Positions 1-10,125 of a stretch of DNA of 64,000 bases are shown one piece after another (within the stretch, counting starts at the first letter, position 1; each line of letters opens with the position of its first letter). Source of the stretch: Pseudopyrenochaeta lycopersici (Eukaryota; Ascomycota; Dothideomycetes; Pleosporales; Pseudopyrenochaetaceae); assembly GCA_003313425.1 (NCBI GenBank), contig NHZP01000001.1, forward strand, positions 124,001-188,000, given 5' to 3'. Under the pieces are notes generated by a model, which did no database searches, was not told where the DNA came from, and worked only from the letters and a program-made list of their open reading frames with translations. The position numbers and the translations under genes were made by a program.

Positions 1-10
1 ATGGAATACG

Positions 11-40
11 TTATTATTATTATTATTATTATTATTATTT
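11..40. repeat. (TTA)n microsatellite
   Basis: About ten uninterrupted TTA units near the window edge. The following ~550 bases are AT-rich and show no gene I can support. Confidence 0.9.
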
Positions 41-599
41 CCTTAAGTAGTTTAATTTATACCTCTTTTAGCAATTATAACATTAATAAAATTTATTTAG
101 AGCTTATAATGTGCAGGAACAGAGGCCTCAGCCAACTTCTCCCTGTCGATGGTAGCCTTAAGCTCACTGAACACAGCTAGTCACCTCATGCAGGTTGAGA
201 TGAGAGAGGTAGGAGGTAGGTAACGAGGTTGAACAAGGATATGTAGTATCTGTATCTGTCTATCTTTCTTTCATATTTTCTGTTTTCTCTGTCTTGTAGT
301 TATAACTTGTTACTTTAAGATAGTTATCTCTGATAAGCTTAAGAATGCTTAATTTAGTACTCTGCATGTAAAGAAGAACTTAGTTAGCTACTGTATAGTG
401 CTTCGTACTAGGACTTATAAAGAACTAGGCTAGTGTTAATATTATCAAGGTAATATCGCTTGCCTTGTTGTTTGGGTTATTTTAGTCATCGAAGAGGGTC
501 TCTAGCTATTGCAAGGCATCTCCGAAGCAAAAGATTGGGACCTAACCTCATGGGATTCGTTGCTCAGTTGCCAGTTAAGTAATATAGCTTCCTGCTGTG

Positions 600-1232
600 G
601 GCACAGCTGTCTGGGGTCTTCGATCCACCCACCGGAGACAGCGCTGGCGAACCAACACAACTAGCTGTAGCTGATGACCTCAGCGTGGACAAGCTCATCA
701 AGAAATATTAGCAGCCACCCAATGGCAATGCAAACAAATCACTAAGTCCATTGCGATCAATTGCGACAATGCTTAGTACGACGTTGCCTATGCTCGGATT
801 GAAGCACAACGTTGCCTCGACTGCCACAATCGACCAGCATCAAAATGAAGGGCTGGAACCCCAGAAGAACGATCCCTTTCGCCGTCAATTCGTATTTGGC
901 ACAAAGTCATTGAAGAACCGGACAAAACACTTCTACAGGGCAAAATGCACGAGATACGACGCTGGAACGATCGCCTAGCAAGTCTATTACCATATGCTGT
1001 ACGTCAAAGTCTCACGCAGCAGGCTTTGCCATGCATATTGCTCCATGATGTAACCAACAAGTTGCTGGAGAAGCTTCTGAAAGCCGCGGATCACCACAGT
1101 CCAGACGTCAGACTGCATGCAAAGCTATGCAAGGAGAAATTGGCTTCCAAGCAGAGCGATCAGTGTCCGCTCAACGAGTCCGTCATCAAAAAGTACCCAC
1201 GCCCGGCCCACGGTGATTCGGACTATTCCTAA
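600..1232 (+). pseudogene. Uncharacterised fungal protein relic, two frames
   Basis: From about 600 to 978 one frame reads through with a single in-frame TAG (about 709); a second frame from 945 to 1232 continues what looks like the same helical protein (start MHEIRRWNDRLASLLPYAV). No convincing splice pair joins the two frames, because the only acceptor-like CTACAG (about 933-938) would need an intron under 40 nt. The simplest reading is a gene broken by one stop and one frameshift. The second half loosely recalls helical N-terminal regions of fungal NLR-like proteins, but I do not recognise the family firmly. Treat it as a hypothetical relic. Confidence 0.3.
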
Positions 1233-1346
1233 TCTCGAGCCTAGCAACGATGGGATATCGCTGATAGATTTTCAATAAAGCCAAAACGGTAAGAAGGCAA
1301 TGTCACCTATTCAGTGTCTGGTACGCGGTAAATTTCTACTATATAT

Positions 1347-2468
1347 CTACGTTCTAATATTATAGATCTTAATACACTGTTCATCCTCCTTAGCCCTGCC
1401 GGTTATCGCGAAGCATTCCTCATCCAGCTTCATACCAGCCCAGATCGCTTTCTGCTCTACAAGCAACTCATCCAAACATTGTCCGTTGTTATAGTCCAAT
1501 AATTTAACTTTCCCATCCATACTTGCTGTAACCATTTTGGTTCCGTCCCCGAAGAACTCCATCACTCGAACTGCCGGGTTATCACCGTTGTGAGCCTCAA
1601 TGACTCCAATCGTTCGGCCGCTGTTCCAGTCCCATTCACGGACAGTCCCATCAGCGCTGGCCGTAATCAGCCTGCTCTTCAGGTCGATAATCCTCGTCGG
1701 TAGTTTCGTGTGCCCAATGCAGTCCGAGAGACACTCTCTGTGAAATTCATTAGTGCAAGCCAGAACACAGCGAACCTTCAAGTGGACTCACCCATCGCTT
1801 ATACGCCAAATCTTGGTGGCACCTCCGCTTGCGCCGGCAGCAATAAGGGTGTGGTCTTCATTCCAACCCAGAATACCAATGCCAGCATCATGCCCTTCAA
1901 AAACATAGATACATTGTCCACTTGTAATATTCCAAACTCGGAGACGATTGTCGTAGCCCCCGGAGATCAATGTGTCGCCATGAGAAGCCAAGGCGGACAC
2001 ATCTCCCTCGTGACCTGTGAGCACATGGCGATATTCTCCAGAAGGAAGGTCCCATATGCAGATGACTCCAGTGATGTCTGCCGAGACAATTGTGCGCTCG
2101 TCAGGAAGGTGTACTGCTCGAGCGGTGCGTTCATGGCCGTGCAAGGCTCTGATAATTTCCCTTTGTAGGTCTATGTGAGATGACGCAAGTTATGGATAGG
2201 AAGAAGTGTCATACTTAGCATTGAGGCTCCACAGCCGAATAATTCCATCTCGGCTTACCACGACCAGATGATCCGCAAGGCAGGCAATATCCCAAAGCTC
2301 CCCAAGTTCGAGAGTGCTCTGTTTTGTGTATTGATCCTCCTCACTATCGGTGTGCCCGATCACCGTAGTCCCACCCTTCTGGCTGGACACAATGATACGA
2401 TCTCGAGTTGATCGTACAAGAAGGACTGCACCCTTATGGGCCAGTGAGTATTCAACCCGTAGGCTCAT
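1347..2468 (-). CDS. WD40-repeat protein (three exons)
   Basis: Three exons on the minus strand, 2468-2215, 2160-1792 and 1737-1347, join in frame to 337 aa. Introns start GTATGA and GTGAGT and end AAG and CAG. The product is a run of WD40 blades: repeats of about 40 residues ending in WD-like dipeptides (IIRLW, ICIWD, LRVWN, TKIWR, VREWD) with GH near the start of several blades. A propeller of this kind is a protein-interaction scaffold, found for instance at the C-terminus of F-box/WD proteins. I chose ATG 2468 as the first ATG in the open frame. An AG at about 2490 lies just upstream, so a further 5' exon (for example an F-box part) is possible but I could not find one. The gene looks intact from the first visible blade to the stop. 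Confidence 0.75.
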
Positions 2469-3029
2469 AATCAAATAGAATCCTATATTCAAGTGTCTAT
2501 TTTTTCCCCTCTTGGGGATGAGAAGGACTGCAGAAAAAGAATCAGGACGAGGGATAACCCAGACGTTGGGGACATTAGTTCTGCGTTTATACCTGATTTT
2601 GGAAAACCCATGACCACGTATTGCTTACACGCCACTCCCGTGGGCCCCACCTATTCCCATCCTACATCTGCAACACACCACTAACCTTTCCGCAATCTAG
2701 TGATAAATCAGGTAACGTTCGCACTACGGCGGTCTAGCCACTGATGTTGCACCCTCATTCACAACATGGAATCGCTTGCGATATAATACAATGACAGTAG
2801 AACCAGTCGGCCTTACGTGGCATGTACAGCAAAAATTAATTCCCGGCTCACCCTTGCAGTGAGCGAGCAGTTCTGTATTTGTTGAATTCATGTAAAGAAT
2901 GATCTGTGCTAAGCAACCAGTGGAGCGCCCGCGGATGGAGCCAGAAATAAACAAAACCTGATCAGCCATTTCCGCACCGTGATCCCCTCATCCATCACAA
3001 ATTTTCATACTGTTGTGAGTCAAGTGCGC
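2469..3029. other. Intergenic, no supported gene
   Basis: A minus-strand open frame at 2969-2724 starts with ATG but matches no family I know and has no splice or domain support. Nothing else is seen. Confidence 0.5.
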
Positions 3030-3317
3030 TTAGGCCCTGCACATGAAGAACTGCTGGTCGCACGTAGTGCACCCGAGTGATTCGCATTCAGGTGGAATTC
3101 CGCCACCACTGCATTCGATCTCAGTGCATGGGTCTTGACGCTTCATGCTGTACGTTTAAACTATGTCAGTATTGAGACTATTCATACTAAATAGAATAGA
3201 GGTTCTATTAAGAACTTACATCGCTGCTAGTGTGTCGGGAGACGAGGTACGGTCGTCTGCAGTAGGCGTGGCTCCGACTACAGCGACGAGGAGAAGAAGT
3301 GCGGAACCGAAATACAT
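3030..3317 (-). CDS. Small secreted six-cysteine protein
   Basis: Two exons, 3317-3220 and 3147-3030, give 71 aa. The intron (3219-3148, 72 nt) begins GTAAGT and ends GTACAG; both exons are too short to stand out as open frames. Residues 1-16 (MYFGSALLLLVAVVGA) form a signal peptide. A short Thr/Asp/Ser-rich pro-region follows, then Lys-Arg just before the mature part (Kex2-type site), then a C-terminal domain of about 34 residues with six cysteines. A TATA-like box lies about 120 nt upstream. The organisation (signal, pro-region, KR, even number of cysteines) is that of small secreted effector or antimicrobial-like proteins of fungi. No specific family is recognised. It sits 1.1 kb from the first oxidase of the putative metabolite locus, but its own function is unknown. 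Confidence 0.6.
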
Positions 3318-3440
3318 CTTAAATGATATATCAAGATCAACCAAAAAATTGATTATGATAAGTAGAAGTTATGATTAAGGTCAAGTGGTGTTCGTCTTTG
3401 CTGGTCTGTTGTTGCTCTTTAGCTGTGACTTCGTCGTCCC

Positions 3441-3450
3441 TTTATATAAA
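3441..3450 (-). promoter_or_regulatory. TATA-like box upstream of the small secreted protein
   Basis: TATATAAA read on the minus strand, about 124 nt before the ATG at 3317. Spacing fits a core promoter; inferred only. Confidence 0.4.
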
Positions 3451-4418
3451 TTGGTGACTCCGCTCGACACTTATGCCGGATATATTGGCGTCACACGTCT
3501 GACATGTACTTCACGCAGTGGTTTGAGAGTCCTAGTACAATGGCTCCATTGATATTGCCAACAATAACTTGCTATTGGGCTGCGTCAGGAATGCGAGCGC
3601 CGAGCAATGCTGAAGTGATTACGTTTTCACATACAAATGCATTCTTCCTTGGCGAATAATGAGTTTTGTAGTTGATGTGACCAATGGACGTTGAAGTCTT
3701 GAAGTGTTTGGTTCATCCTCGTGCTCTATCGATTTCGTTTTTGAGACACTCATGCTTACGGGGCGCAGTTTTGTGTGGGTCATGCAATAGTTGCCGATGG
3801 GCCGCGACAGCCCACAGTACGATCAACATGGGCATAATAGTCGCTTCAGTGCCGTACATCATGGACTTGCGTACGAGAAGAGAGATCGTAACTTAGCAGC
3901 CTCTTAGTTAATTACCTCTAATCCAATTGTTTATTTAGGAAGGGCCTGGGGTTAAACTCACGCAAGAACAGTAGACGCCCGCGATGTATGGTGAGATGTG
4001 TACATGCCTAGCAAGAAATAGGATCATTCAAGGAGCGTTAATGTTGTATCATGCATTCTGCAATATTTATTGTCTGGGGGTTTGTAACAGTGTAAGATCC
4101 GACTGCGCCAGAAGGCTAAGAATTACATTAAATGTCGACAGATCTAACGATTTGAGGCTTGCGGCTGGTATATAGGACGTTGCAAAGCTCCTCCTTACAG
4201 GTACAACTAGTGGAACAGGGTCTTGGTTAGATCGTAACACTTCTCTACTACCCCTACAGCAGTGATAGAAGCGGGTAAATATAATAATCACTATTATTGT
4301 TCTTCTTGGTTCTGTTCTTAGTCTTGTTGCGCGCAACTTTGCACGCGCGAGCGCGGCGTAATATTAATGCTCAAGTAGCGCCTTGTTGGCCGCACTTGCA
4401 ATATTCCCTTACAACGTT
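3451..4418. other. Intergenic, possible decayed repeat scrap
   Basis: No gene seen. About 4200-4410 has a CG-rich patch (cgcgcgagcgcg) set in AT-rich sequence, as often left by old repeats, but no ends or duplications can be defined. Confidence 0.4.
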
Positions 4419-6421
4419 TTAGAGAGATACCCGTGACAAGAGAAAGCCATTTCTCTGCAGCCTCTGGAAAACCTTGCTTGTATCATACTTCGTGGCTACG
4501 ACCTTTAATTTCTGAACGTTATCCTGGCCATATGAACTGAGCGGATTCTGATCTCTAGATCCATCATTCATAAAGACATAGGGGACATGTAGTCCTCGCT
4601 CCTGGCCTAGTCTTTTCCATGCGTCGGTTGTCGCGATGGATACGGATCGAACAGTTGCGTCATCTTCAGCATTTTCCCAATCTATTAGTGTCGTCCACCC
4701 TGACTTGGTTAGTTTCCTTATGACATTTTTTGAAGACATTTTTTGAAGAGAGTGTGGAATTACATTGATGATTCTCCCGCAGAATGCCCATAGGATTTCC
4801 CCCCTTGGCAATGCTTGACTCCGCAAGTGCGGCAGGAACAGGCTGAAGAACAAAGGTTTGGTTCGCTCCTGTGGCCTTGTGTACAGCAGTTGCTTGCTCT
4901 CTCCATATGTTGTAAACATCCTTGTAGAGCTTAGCATCAATTTTGGAACTTGCACCACGATAATCATGACTGTGAGCGGGTTAGCTGTTAGATTTACTTC
5001 TTTGTCACTACCGCTAAAGGGTCACGATGGCCGCTTACCGCGATGGTACATTCGAAAAGGTAGCGCCCAATATTTGGGTAAGACTAAGTACTGTTCCAGT
5101 TGTCGGTGGTACAGCAGTTGCCGCGGGAGAAATGCCATCGAATGGGGCAAAGACACCTAGTGGTGGGTCTGGCGCACTATAGATAAGGCCCAGGGTCACC
5201 GCCTCTAGTCCAATGATGAGAGCAACAGTTGATTTGAGGTCCGAAGCACTACCTTGTTGCCAATCAACAAATGCTTCCAGGATAACCGGGACCTGATCAG
5301 CAGTGTGGATTGTGACCTGATACCATATGTTTTTTACGGGAATAGTATAGAGGTCGAACTTGGTTACAATGCCTACTTGATAATGAGTTGTGTCAATCAA
5401 ACTGTTAAGAGGACAAATATCTTACCGAAATTGGATCCTCCGCCCTTCAATGCCCAAAACAGATCCATTCTCTCTTTCGCATTCGCGTTGACAATACTTC
5501 CGTCCGCAAGAACGACCTTGAAATTGTGAGTATAGGATTTGACACGTACGGATGATAGCAATTCACCTCGAAGTTCCGTACGTTATCAGCCGCAAGACCA
5601 TACTCGCCCGAGAAATGAAAGAAGCCCCCTATGTAAAAATTAGTCCTAATTAACATTCGCGATAGTACTATGTGTTATCGTACCTCCAAGGATAACACCT
5701 GCGACGCCAACCTGGGGAATGCGGCCACCAATAACACTCACGCCATATGGATCCAAACTTTCATAAACTTGACCCCATCTAGCTCCGGGGCCTAGGCTCA
5801 CGGTTTTGGTGTCATCACTTACAGTGATCTGGGATAGTCGTTGTAGATCGATTAGCACACCAGGTTTACTAATGGACGACCAGCCCGGATTTGGGGAATG
5901 GCCACCGCTGCGAATAGCAAATTTAATATTGAAGAAGCGTATGAACTTGAGAGCTTTCGATACATCGTTTTTGGATTGTGGCACAATGATACAAGTAGGC
6001 GTTAGCCAACACGCTTCTGACCTGAGATTGGCATGGTTAGCTGCAACAGCGTCAAAGTCGAACAAGGGGGTACAAACCAAGATTCTTGGACAATTGTAGT
6101 ATCAACTGGGCTGGTATTCACTTGCTTCTCACCAAGAGCAAGTTTCAACGACTCACACACAGCCCAGGTCAACCCAGACTCATCGAACTTGTTCTTGGCA
6201 AGATAAACGGCAATACCTTCGTCTTTCTTGAGTATCTGCAGCACGTCCTGGGCTTTTTGAGTGGGAATTTCGAGAGATTGAACAAAGTCTGAAAGCTTGT
6301 GTTCCATAGTGTTTGTTGGGCTAGATACAGAGGCAGCAGAAACGGTGGGAAAATCGGATAGCGAAGAGGCGGCTACCGACATAACAAGCAGAATACAATT
6401 GATCCAAGATATTGAAATCAT
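4419..6421 (-). CDS. BBE-like FAD-linked oxidoreductase (7 exons, Cys-site lost)
   Basis: Exons 6421-6078, 6021-5684, 5628-5567, 5516-5426, 5372-5039, 4969-4764 and 4699-4419 join to 551 aa with no stop. Residues 1 to about 20 ([20 protein letters not shown]) are a signal peptide, which decided this ATG over one at 6457. A PCMH-type FAD-binding domain follows (FAD_binding_4), with the IRSGGHS motif whose histidine carries the flavin, then the BBE C-terminal domain (YGQDNVQKL...YDTSKVF). Secreted flavin oxidases of this family oxidise alcohols, cyclise isoprenoid or alkaloid side chains, or oxidise sugars. The usual second attachment site, LACDN, reads LAADN here, so the flavin can be attached through only one residue. 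The gene is divergent from the prenyltransferase across about 750 bp, fitting co-regulation. Its substrate is unknown. Confidence 0.85.
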
Positions 6422-7175
6422 ACTGTGCCTCAATTTCTTTTGATAGTTGAGCTGCATCGTGATAGTTCCGCAATACCTGCAACGGTCCCAAGGGTATGGG
6501 CACGTTATATAGCTTTATCTCTTATTGGACTACGCATTTTCGAGCGCCATTAACCGCAAGACTTTCTGGCATATTGCGCTTACGGTTAATGCACCCATGC
6601 GGAAGGTGTTTTATCTCGTATACGGGAGGGTCCGCTCTGCCGGGTAACGTGCATGTCAAGCGGCACAGTAGCGCCATTGCATCATTCACTACTCCAACAT
6701 GCAAGCCGAATGCATATGCGGACGAAAAAGGCGCGCGGAAACCCTCTGTAGAAATTACCTTTTCTAATAACAATTCTTTCTGTATATTGGCTACATTTCT
6801 ATGCTAACTCTCGGTAATGGTAACTAAAGAAGTAGGCATTTAGGCCAAGTGTCCACTATCCTTGAAACGTCTACTTCTTTACTCAACCGCTAGGCTACAC
6901 CATTCAACAGTCTGTCCGAACACAATAAATGCTCTCTTATTCATCGTACGAGCCAAGAAAATAGCGCCACACGAGAAATTATAGTCTGTACGATGCAATG
7001 CATTCCTCTTCGCTTTCCTGCTGCACGTGGCTGTCTGCCCTCAAAGCTTCTATAAGAATGGCGCTTCTTGCTCAGAAGGTGGACGTGCTCCTCCCATTCG
7101 GTAATACACTTGTGCGTCCATTCATCATTTCATACACATTAACCACGCACCCCACCAACGACTGATCCTTCCAAA
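6422..7175. promoter_or_regulatory. Divergent promoter region, oxidase / prenyltransferase
   Basis: Non-coding stretch between two divergently transcribed genes. No consensus operator is clear enough to call; open frames here lack family support. Confidence 0.4.
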
Positions 7176-8180
7176 ATGGCAAATTCGGAGTTATCGGGAA
7201 AAGTCACCAATGCGGCGTTGGCCTACCAATACGGCGGCAACCACAAGGCTGGGTGGCTGGCTTACCTGCCCAACCATTGGCTCCCCTATTTTCAACTCGC
7301 TCGCCTCAGTCCTCCCGTCGGGCTCTTTCTGATCTATATTCCCCACGCTTTCGGGATCCTCCACGCAGCTATTCGAAACCAATCGGCCCCCCTAGAAGTC
7401 GCTTGCGCGGGCGGCTTTCTATTTGCCGCCAGCTTCTTCGTTTCTAATGCTATACATGTCTGGAACGACATCATCGATGCACCCATTGATGCTAAGGTCC
7501 AAAGAACACGCAATCGACCAATACCACGTGGCGCTGTCTCTCTTACAGCTGCATGTCTATTCACTGTCTCTCAGGCTCTGGCAGCCGCCTTTTTTGTGTT
7601 TGGGCTGGCTGGACACTGGACTGAGAATGCTCTGTACAGTGTCCCGGGAATTATTGGCTGGGCTTATTACCCCTACGCAAAATTACACACGTTCTGGACT
7701 CAAGTAGTACTTGGCTTCTGTCTTTCCTGGGGGATAGTCATTGGCTCCATGTCGCTTGGGCTGCAACCACTCGCGTACAAGACTGGCCGGGTCGATGTCG
7801 CAACACTTTTGCTATTTACTGCCAGTACCAGTTGGACGATGATCTATGATAGTGTGTACGCGTACCAAGACATAGCGGATGATCTACGGATTGGAGTTGG
7901 GAGCATGGCTGTTTTGTTTAAATATCGGATCAAACCCGTCTTTTGGTTTCTTGTAGCGACAATCGCGCTTTGTTTAGGGCTTCTGGGTCAGTGGGAGCAG
8001 ACGGGTGTGCTTTATTACTTCTTTGGAGTAGGCGGCACGACAATATGCCTTGCATCAATGGTAACCAATGTAAACCTCAGGGATTCAAGTAGTTGTTGGT
8101 GGTGGTTCTCCAATTGCTTCTGGGGCGTCGGTGGTTCCATTATTATCGGCTTATTTTCGGAATACTTGCGGGTTATTTAG
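7176..8180 (+). CDS. UbiA-family membrane prenyltransferase
   Basis: A single exon of 334 aa from ATG 7176. UbiA enzymes transfer a polyprenyl group from a diphosphate to an aromatic (or other) acceptor inside the membrane. Both Asp-rich motifs that hold the Mg-diphosphate are present: NDIIDAPID at residues 97-105 and YDSVYAYQDIADD at 224-236. Between and after them are eight or nine hydrophobic segments. The N-terminus (GWLAYLPNHWLPYFQLARL) resembles 4-hydroxybenzoate polyprenyltransferases and the related enzymes of fungal meroterpenoid clusters. Length is normal. A second, housekeeping Coq2 is expected elsewhere, and the neighbours here are oxidases and a dehydrogenase, so I favour a specialised aromatic prenyltransferase. 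Acceptor and prenyl length cannot be told. It could still be the Coq2 orthologue, though no mitochondrial presequence is obvious. Confidence 0.88.
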   Translation: MANSELSGKVTNAALAYQYGGNHKAGWLAYLPNHWLPYFQLARLSPPVGLFLIYIPHAFGILHAAIRNQSAPLEVACAGGFLFAASFFVSNAIHVWNDIIDAPIDAKVQRTRNRPIPRGAVSLTAACLFTVSQALAAAFFVFGLAGHWTENALYSVPGIIGWAYYPYAKLHTFWTQVVLGFCLSWGIVIGSMSLGLQPLAYKTGRVDVATLLLFTASTSWTMIYDSVYAYQDIADDLRIGVGSMAVLFKYRIKPVFWFLVATIALCLGLLGQWEQTGVLYYFFGVGGTTICLASMVTNVNLRDSSSCWWWFSNCFWGVGGSIIIGLFSEYLRVI

Positions 8181-8495
8181 TTCTAGGATTTAAATTTGGC
8201 ACACGCGCAGAGATCGCCTTTATTTCCGGAGGGAGGGAGAGGGGGGGGGGGGGGGTGTTCAAGGATTATTGCAGCAAGCCCCCTATGGTTTTATGCATAA
8301 TCTTTGGAATGCCGTTCGGTGTCCGACAGACTGTGGCACAGAGCCGGCTATATGCGTCTTTTAAGTGTCCCTCCCTCATTCGTTTTTCAGCGTTATGCGA
8401 TGCACTCATGAATATATGCCGCGCTGTGGCTTGACAGCCTCATTGACCTGACTACCTTGCTTTTTGTTGCAGAAAAAGATTGAACCTCGTCTGTA
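8181..8495. other. Intergenic with purine/G tract
   Basis: Contains a purine tract at 8229-8255 ending in 15 consecutive G (8241-8255), potentially G-quadruplex forming just after the prenyltransferase gene. Otherwise presumed 3' UTR and the promoter of the next gene. Confidence 0.6.
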
Positions 8496-9789
8496 ATGGC
8501 CCCTCCAGCAAAAATCCCGCCTCCTACTACGATTAACGATGACCACAAGCAATATGGCGTTACGATTGGTCTCCTTATTCTCGGTACTATATCGACCCTA
8601 CTCACACTTTTGCGGCTCTGGTGTAGAGCATCGTCGCAAGTTTTAGGCCTGGATGATTATGCAGCTATTCCCGCCGTTGTGAGTACTGTGTCCATACCCT
8701 CCCTTTAAAGACGCTGAACTCCAGTAGATCTTATACGTCGCGTGGACTGTCATGGCAGTGTATGTAAATCTCTACGCCGGAGTGGGAAAGCCGCTGTGGG
8801 AGATAACAGTAGGTGAATTCTCGGTGTGGTTCAAGGTAATGCAAAGGCGTCCTCAACTGACCAGTGTCGGTACCATAGCTAAACTCAGTAAGGGAATCGT
8901 TGGTTCCGCATTCTTGTATCCTGCCATGTCAGCTAGCATCCGCATATCCATTATTTTGTTCTACCTGCGAGTTTTTGGAAAGGCAATGCCCAAATTTCGA
9001 TACATTACATGGGCATTATTGGGACTACAAGCTACATATGTCATTGTGTTTTCGATTCTGCCAATTTTCATTGCGCGCCCCTTCAACAAAATATGGCATC
9101 CTTTGGAAAGACATCTTTACATGAACGACTGGTACTACTACTACGTCCAGGTCGCCCTGTACAGTACTAGTATGGCGTTCGACGCCATGCTCTTGTTTCT
9201 TCCTATACACCCGGTTCTGCAATTGCAAATGGATCTGAGGAAGAGGTTTGGTGTCTTGGCGATGTTCATGCTTGGGGCGTGGTGAGCAATACTGAAACAC
9301 TATGCGAGTCCCTTTTACTCACTTTAGCAGCGCAAGCATCGCGGCTGCATATAAACTTGCAATCTTCGTTACACAAATGGAGCGGTTTACTGTCATAAAC
9401 CCAGTATGTAAGTTGCATTCTTATCTCTCCCTTCTAGAGGACTCAGGTGACTCATTTAACAATCAGGGCTCGATTACCAGATGAGCACTCTCATCCCACC
9501 TCAATTTGATCAATACGGTACGACCTTCTGGATTCCTTCTCAAGCCGAGCCAAGTGTGGCCATTATCGGAGCTGCTTTGCCAGCTATACGTCCAGTCCTC
9601 AAAATTCTAAGCCATAGGGTTGTCTCTTCACTTCGCTCTAACGGAAAAGGGACCGAGAATCTAGGAAGCGAGCCTAGAGATGATAAGAACTCAAGAACAC
9701 CCATTAGAAGATTGCTTAACGACGATGTAACTTCTGGGGCGTATATTGAACTGCAGGAGAACCCTTCGAAGCGGCCACAAAGAAATTAA
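8496..9789 (+). CDS. Fungal rhodopsin-like integral membrane protein
   Basis: Exons 8496-8678, 8728-9281, 9331-9407 and 9467-9789 join to 378 aa. Introns start GTGAGT, GTGAGC and GTAAGT. An additional in-frame 57-nt segment (8836-8892, GTAATG...TAAG) may be a further intron. The protein has seven hydrophobic segments. It matches the fungal rhodopsin-like domain family (PF20684 type) in its opening pattern (GLLILGTISTLLTLLRLWCR...LGLDDY), the AGVGKPLWE loop, the helix SIRISIILFYLRVF, and the last helix followed by a polar cytoplasmic tail. Members are widespread in Pezizomycotina, often annotated as integral membrane or Pth11-like proteins; their role is poorly known. Lying between the prenyltransferase and the second oxidase, it may be a sensor or carrier for the locus, but that is inference. 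Confidence 0.8.
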
Positions 9790-10125
9790 GTTTATCTAAA
9801 TGGCAGGAAACAGTTAAATATCCTGAGTTAGGTTACAGTACATGTTAACAGCGTCACAAAGGTAGCAAGCGAGCTACACGCCCTAAAATACACTGGAATG
9901 AAAAACTGTCTTAAGATTTTGAACTACGTATACTTGTAATATTAGGTTTAAGAAACTGCTTCCAGCTTGTTTAGTGCTTGGGGGCGAGCAGCTCGCCTGC
10001 TTTCGTAGGTCTATTGCTACCTATGTTAGTTGAAGGAAAGTGCACAAATAAGCTAAGGACATTTACGCATACTTAGTTTTCGGACACGAAGAATATAATG
10101 AAAACAATCAGTACATCCTGCACTA
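9790..10125. other. Convergent intergenic region
   Basis: AT-rich space between two 3' ends; nothing recognised. Confidence 0.5.

Noticed and set aside
2724..2969. 81-aa minus-strand frame as a gene
   Set aside because: It has an ATG but no domain, splice or promoter support, and related-looking sequence is unknown to me.
6422..6457. Upstream ATG at 6457 for the first FAD oxidase
   Set aside because: It would add 12 mostly polar, basic residues before an evident signal peptide; ATG 6421 gives a clean secretory start.
7191..7707. Frames overlapping the UbiA gene on either strand
   Set aside because: They are shadows of the prenyltransferase coding sequence with no motif of their own.
8836..8892. 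A fifth intron in the rhodopsin-like gene at 8496-9789
   Set aside because: GTAATG...TAAG is in frame and removable, but the frame is also open without it; I could not decide and kept the simpler model.
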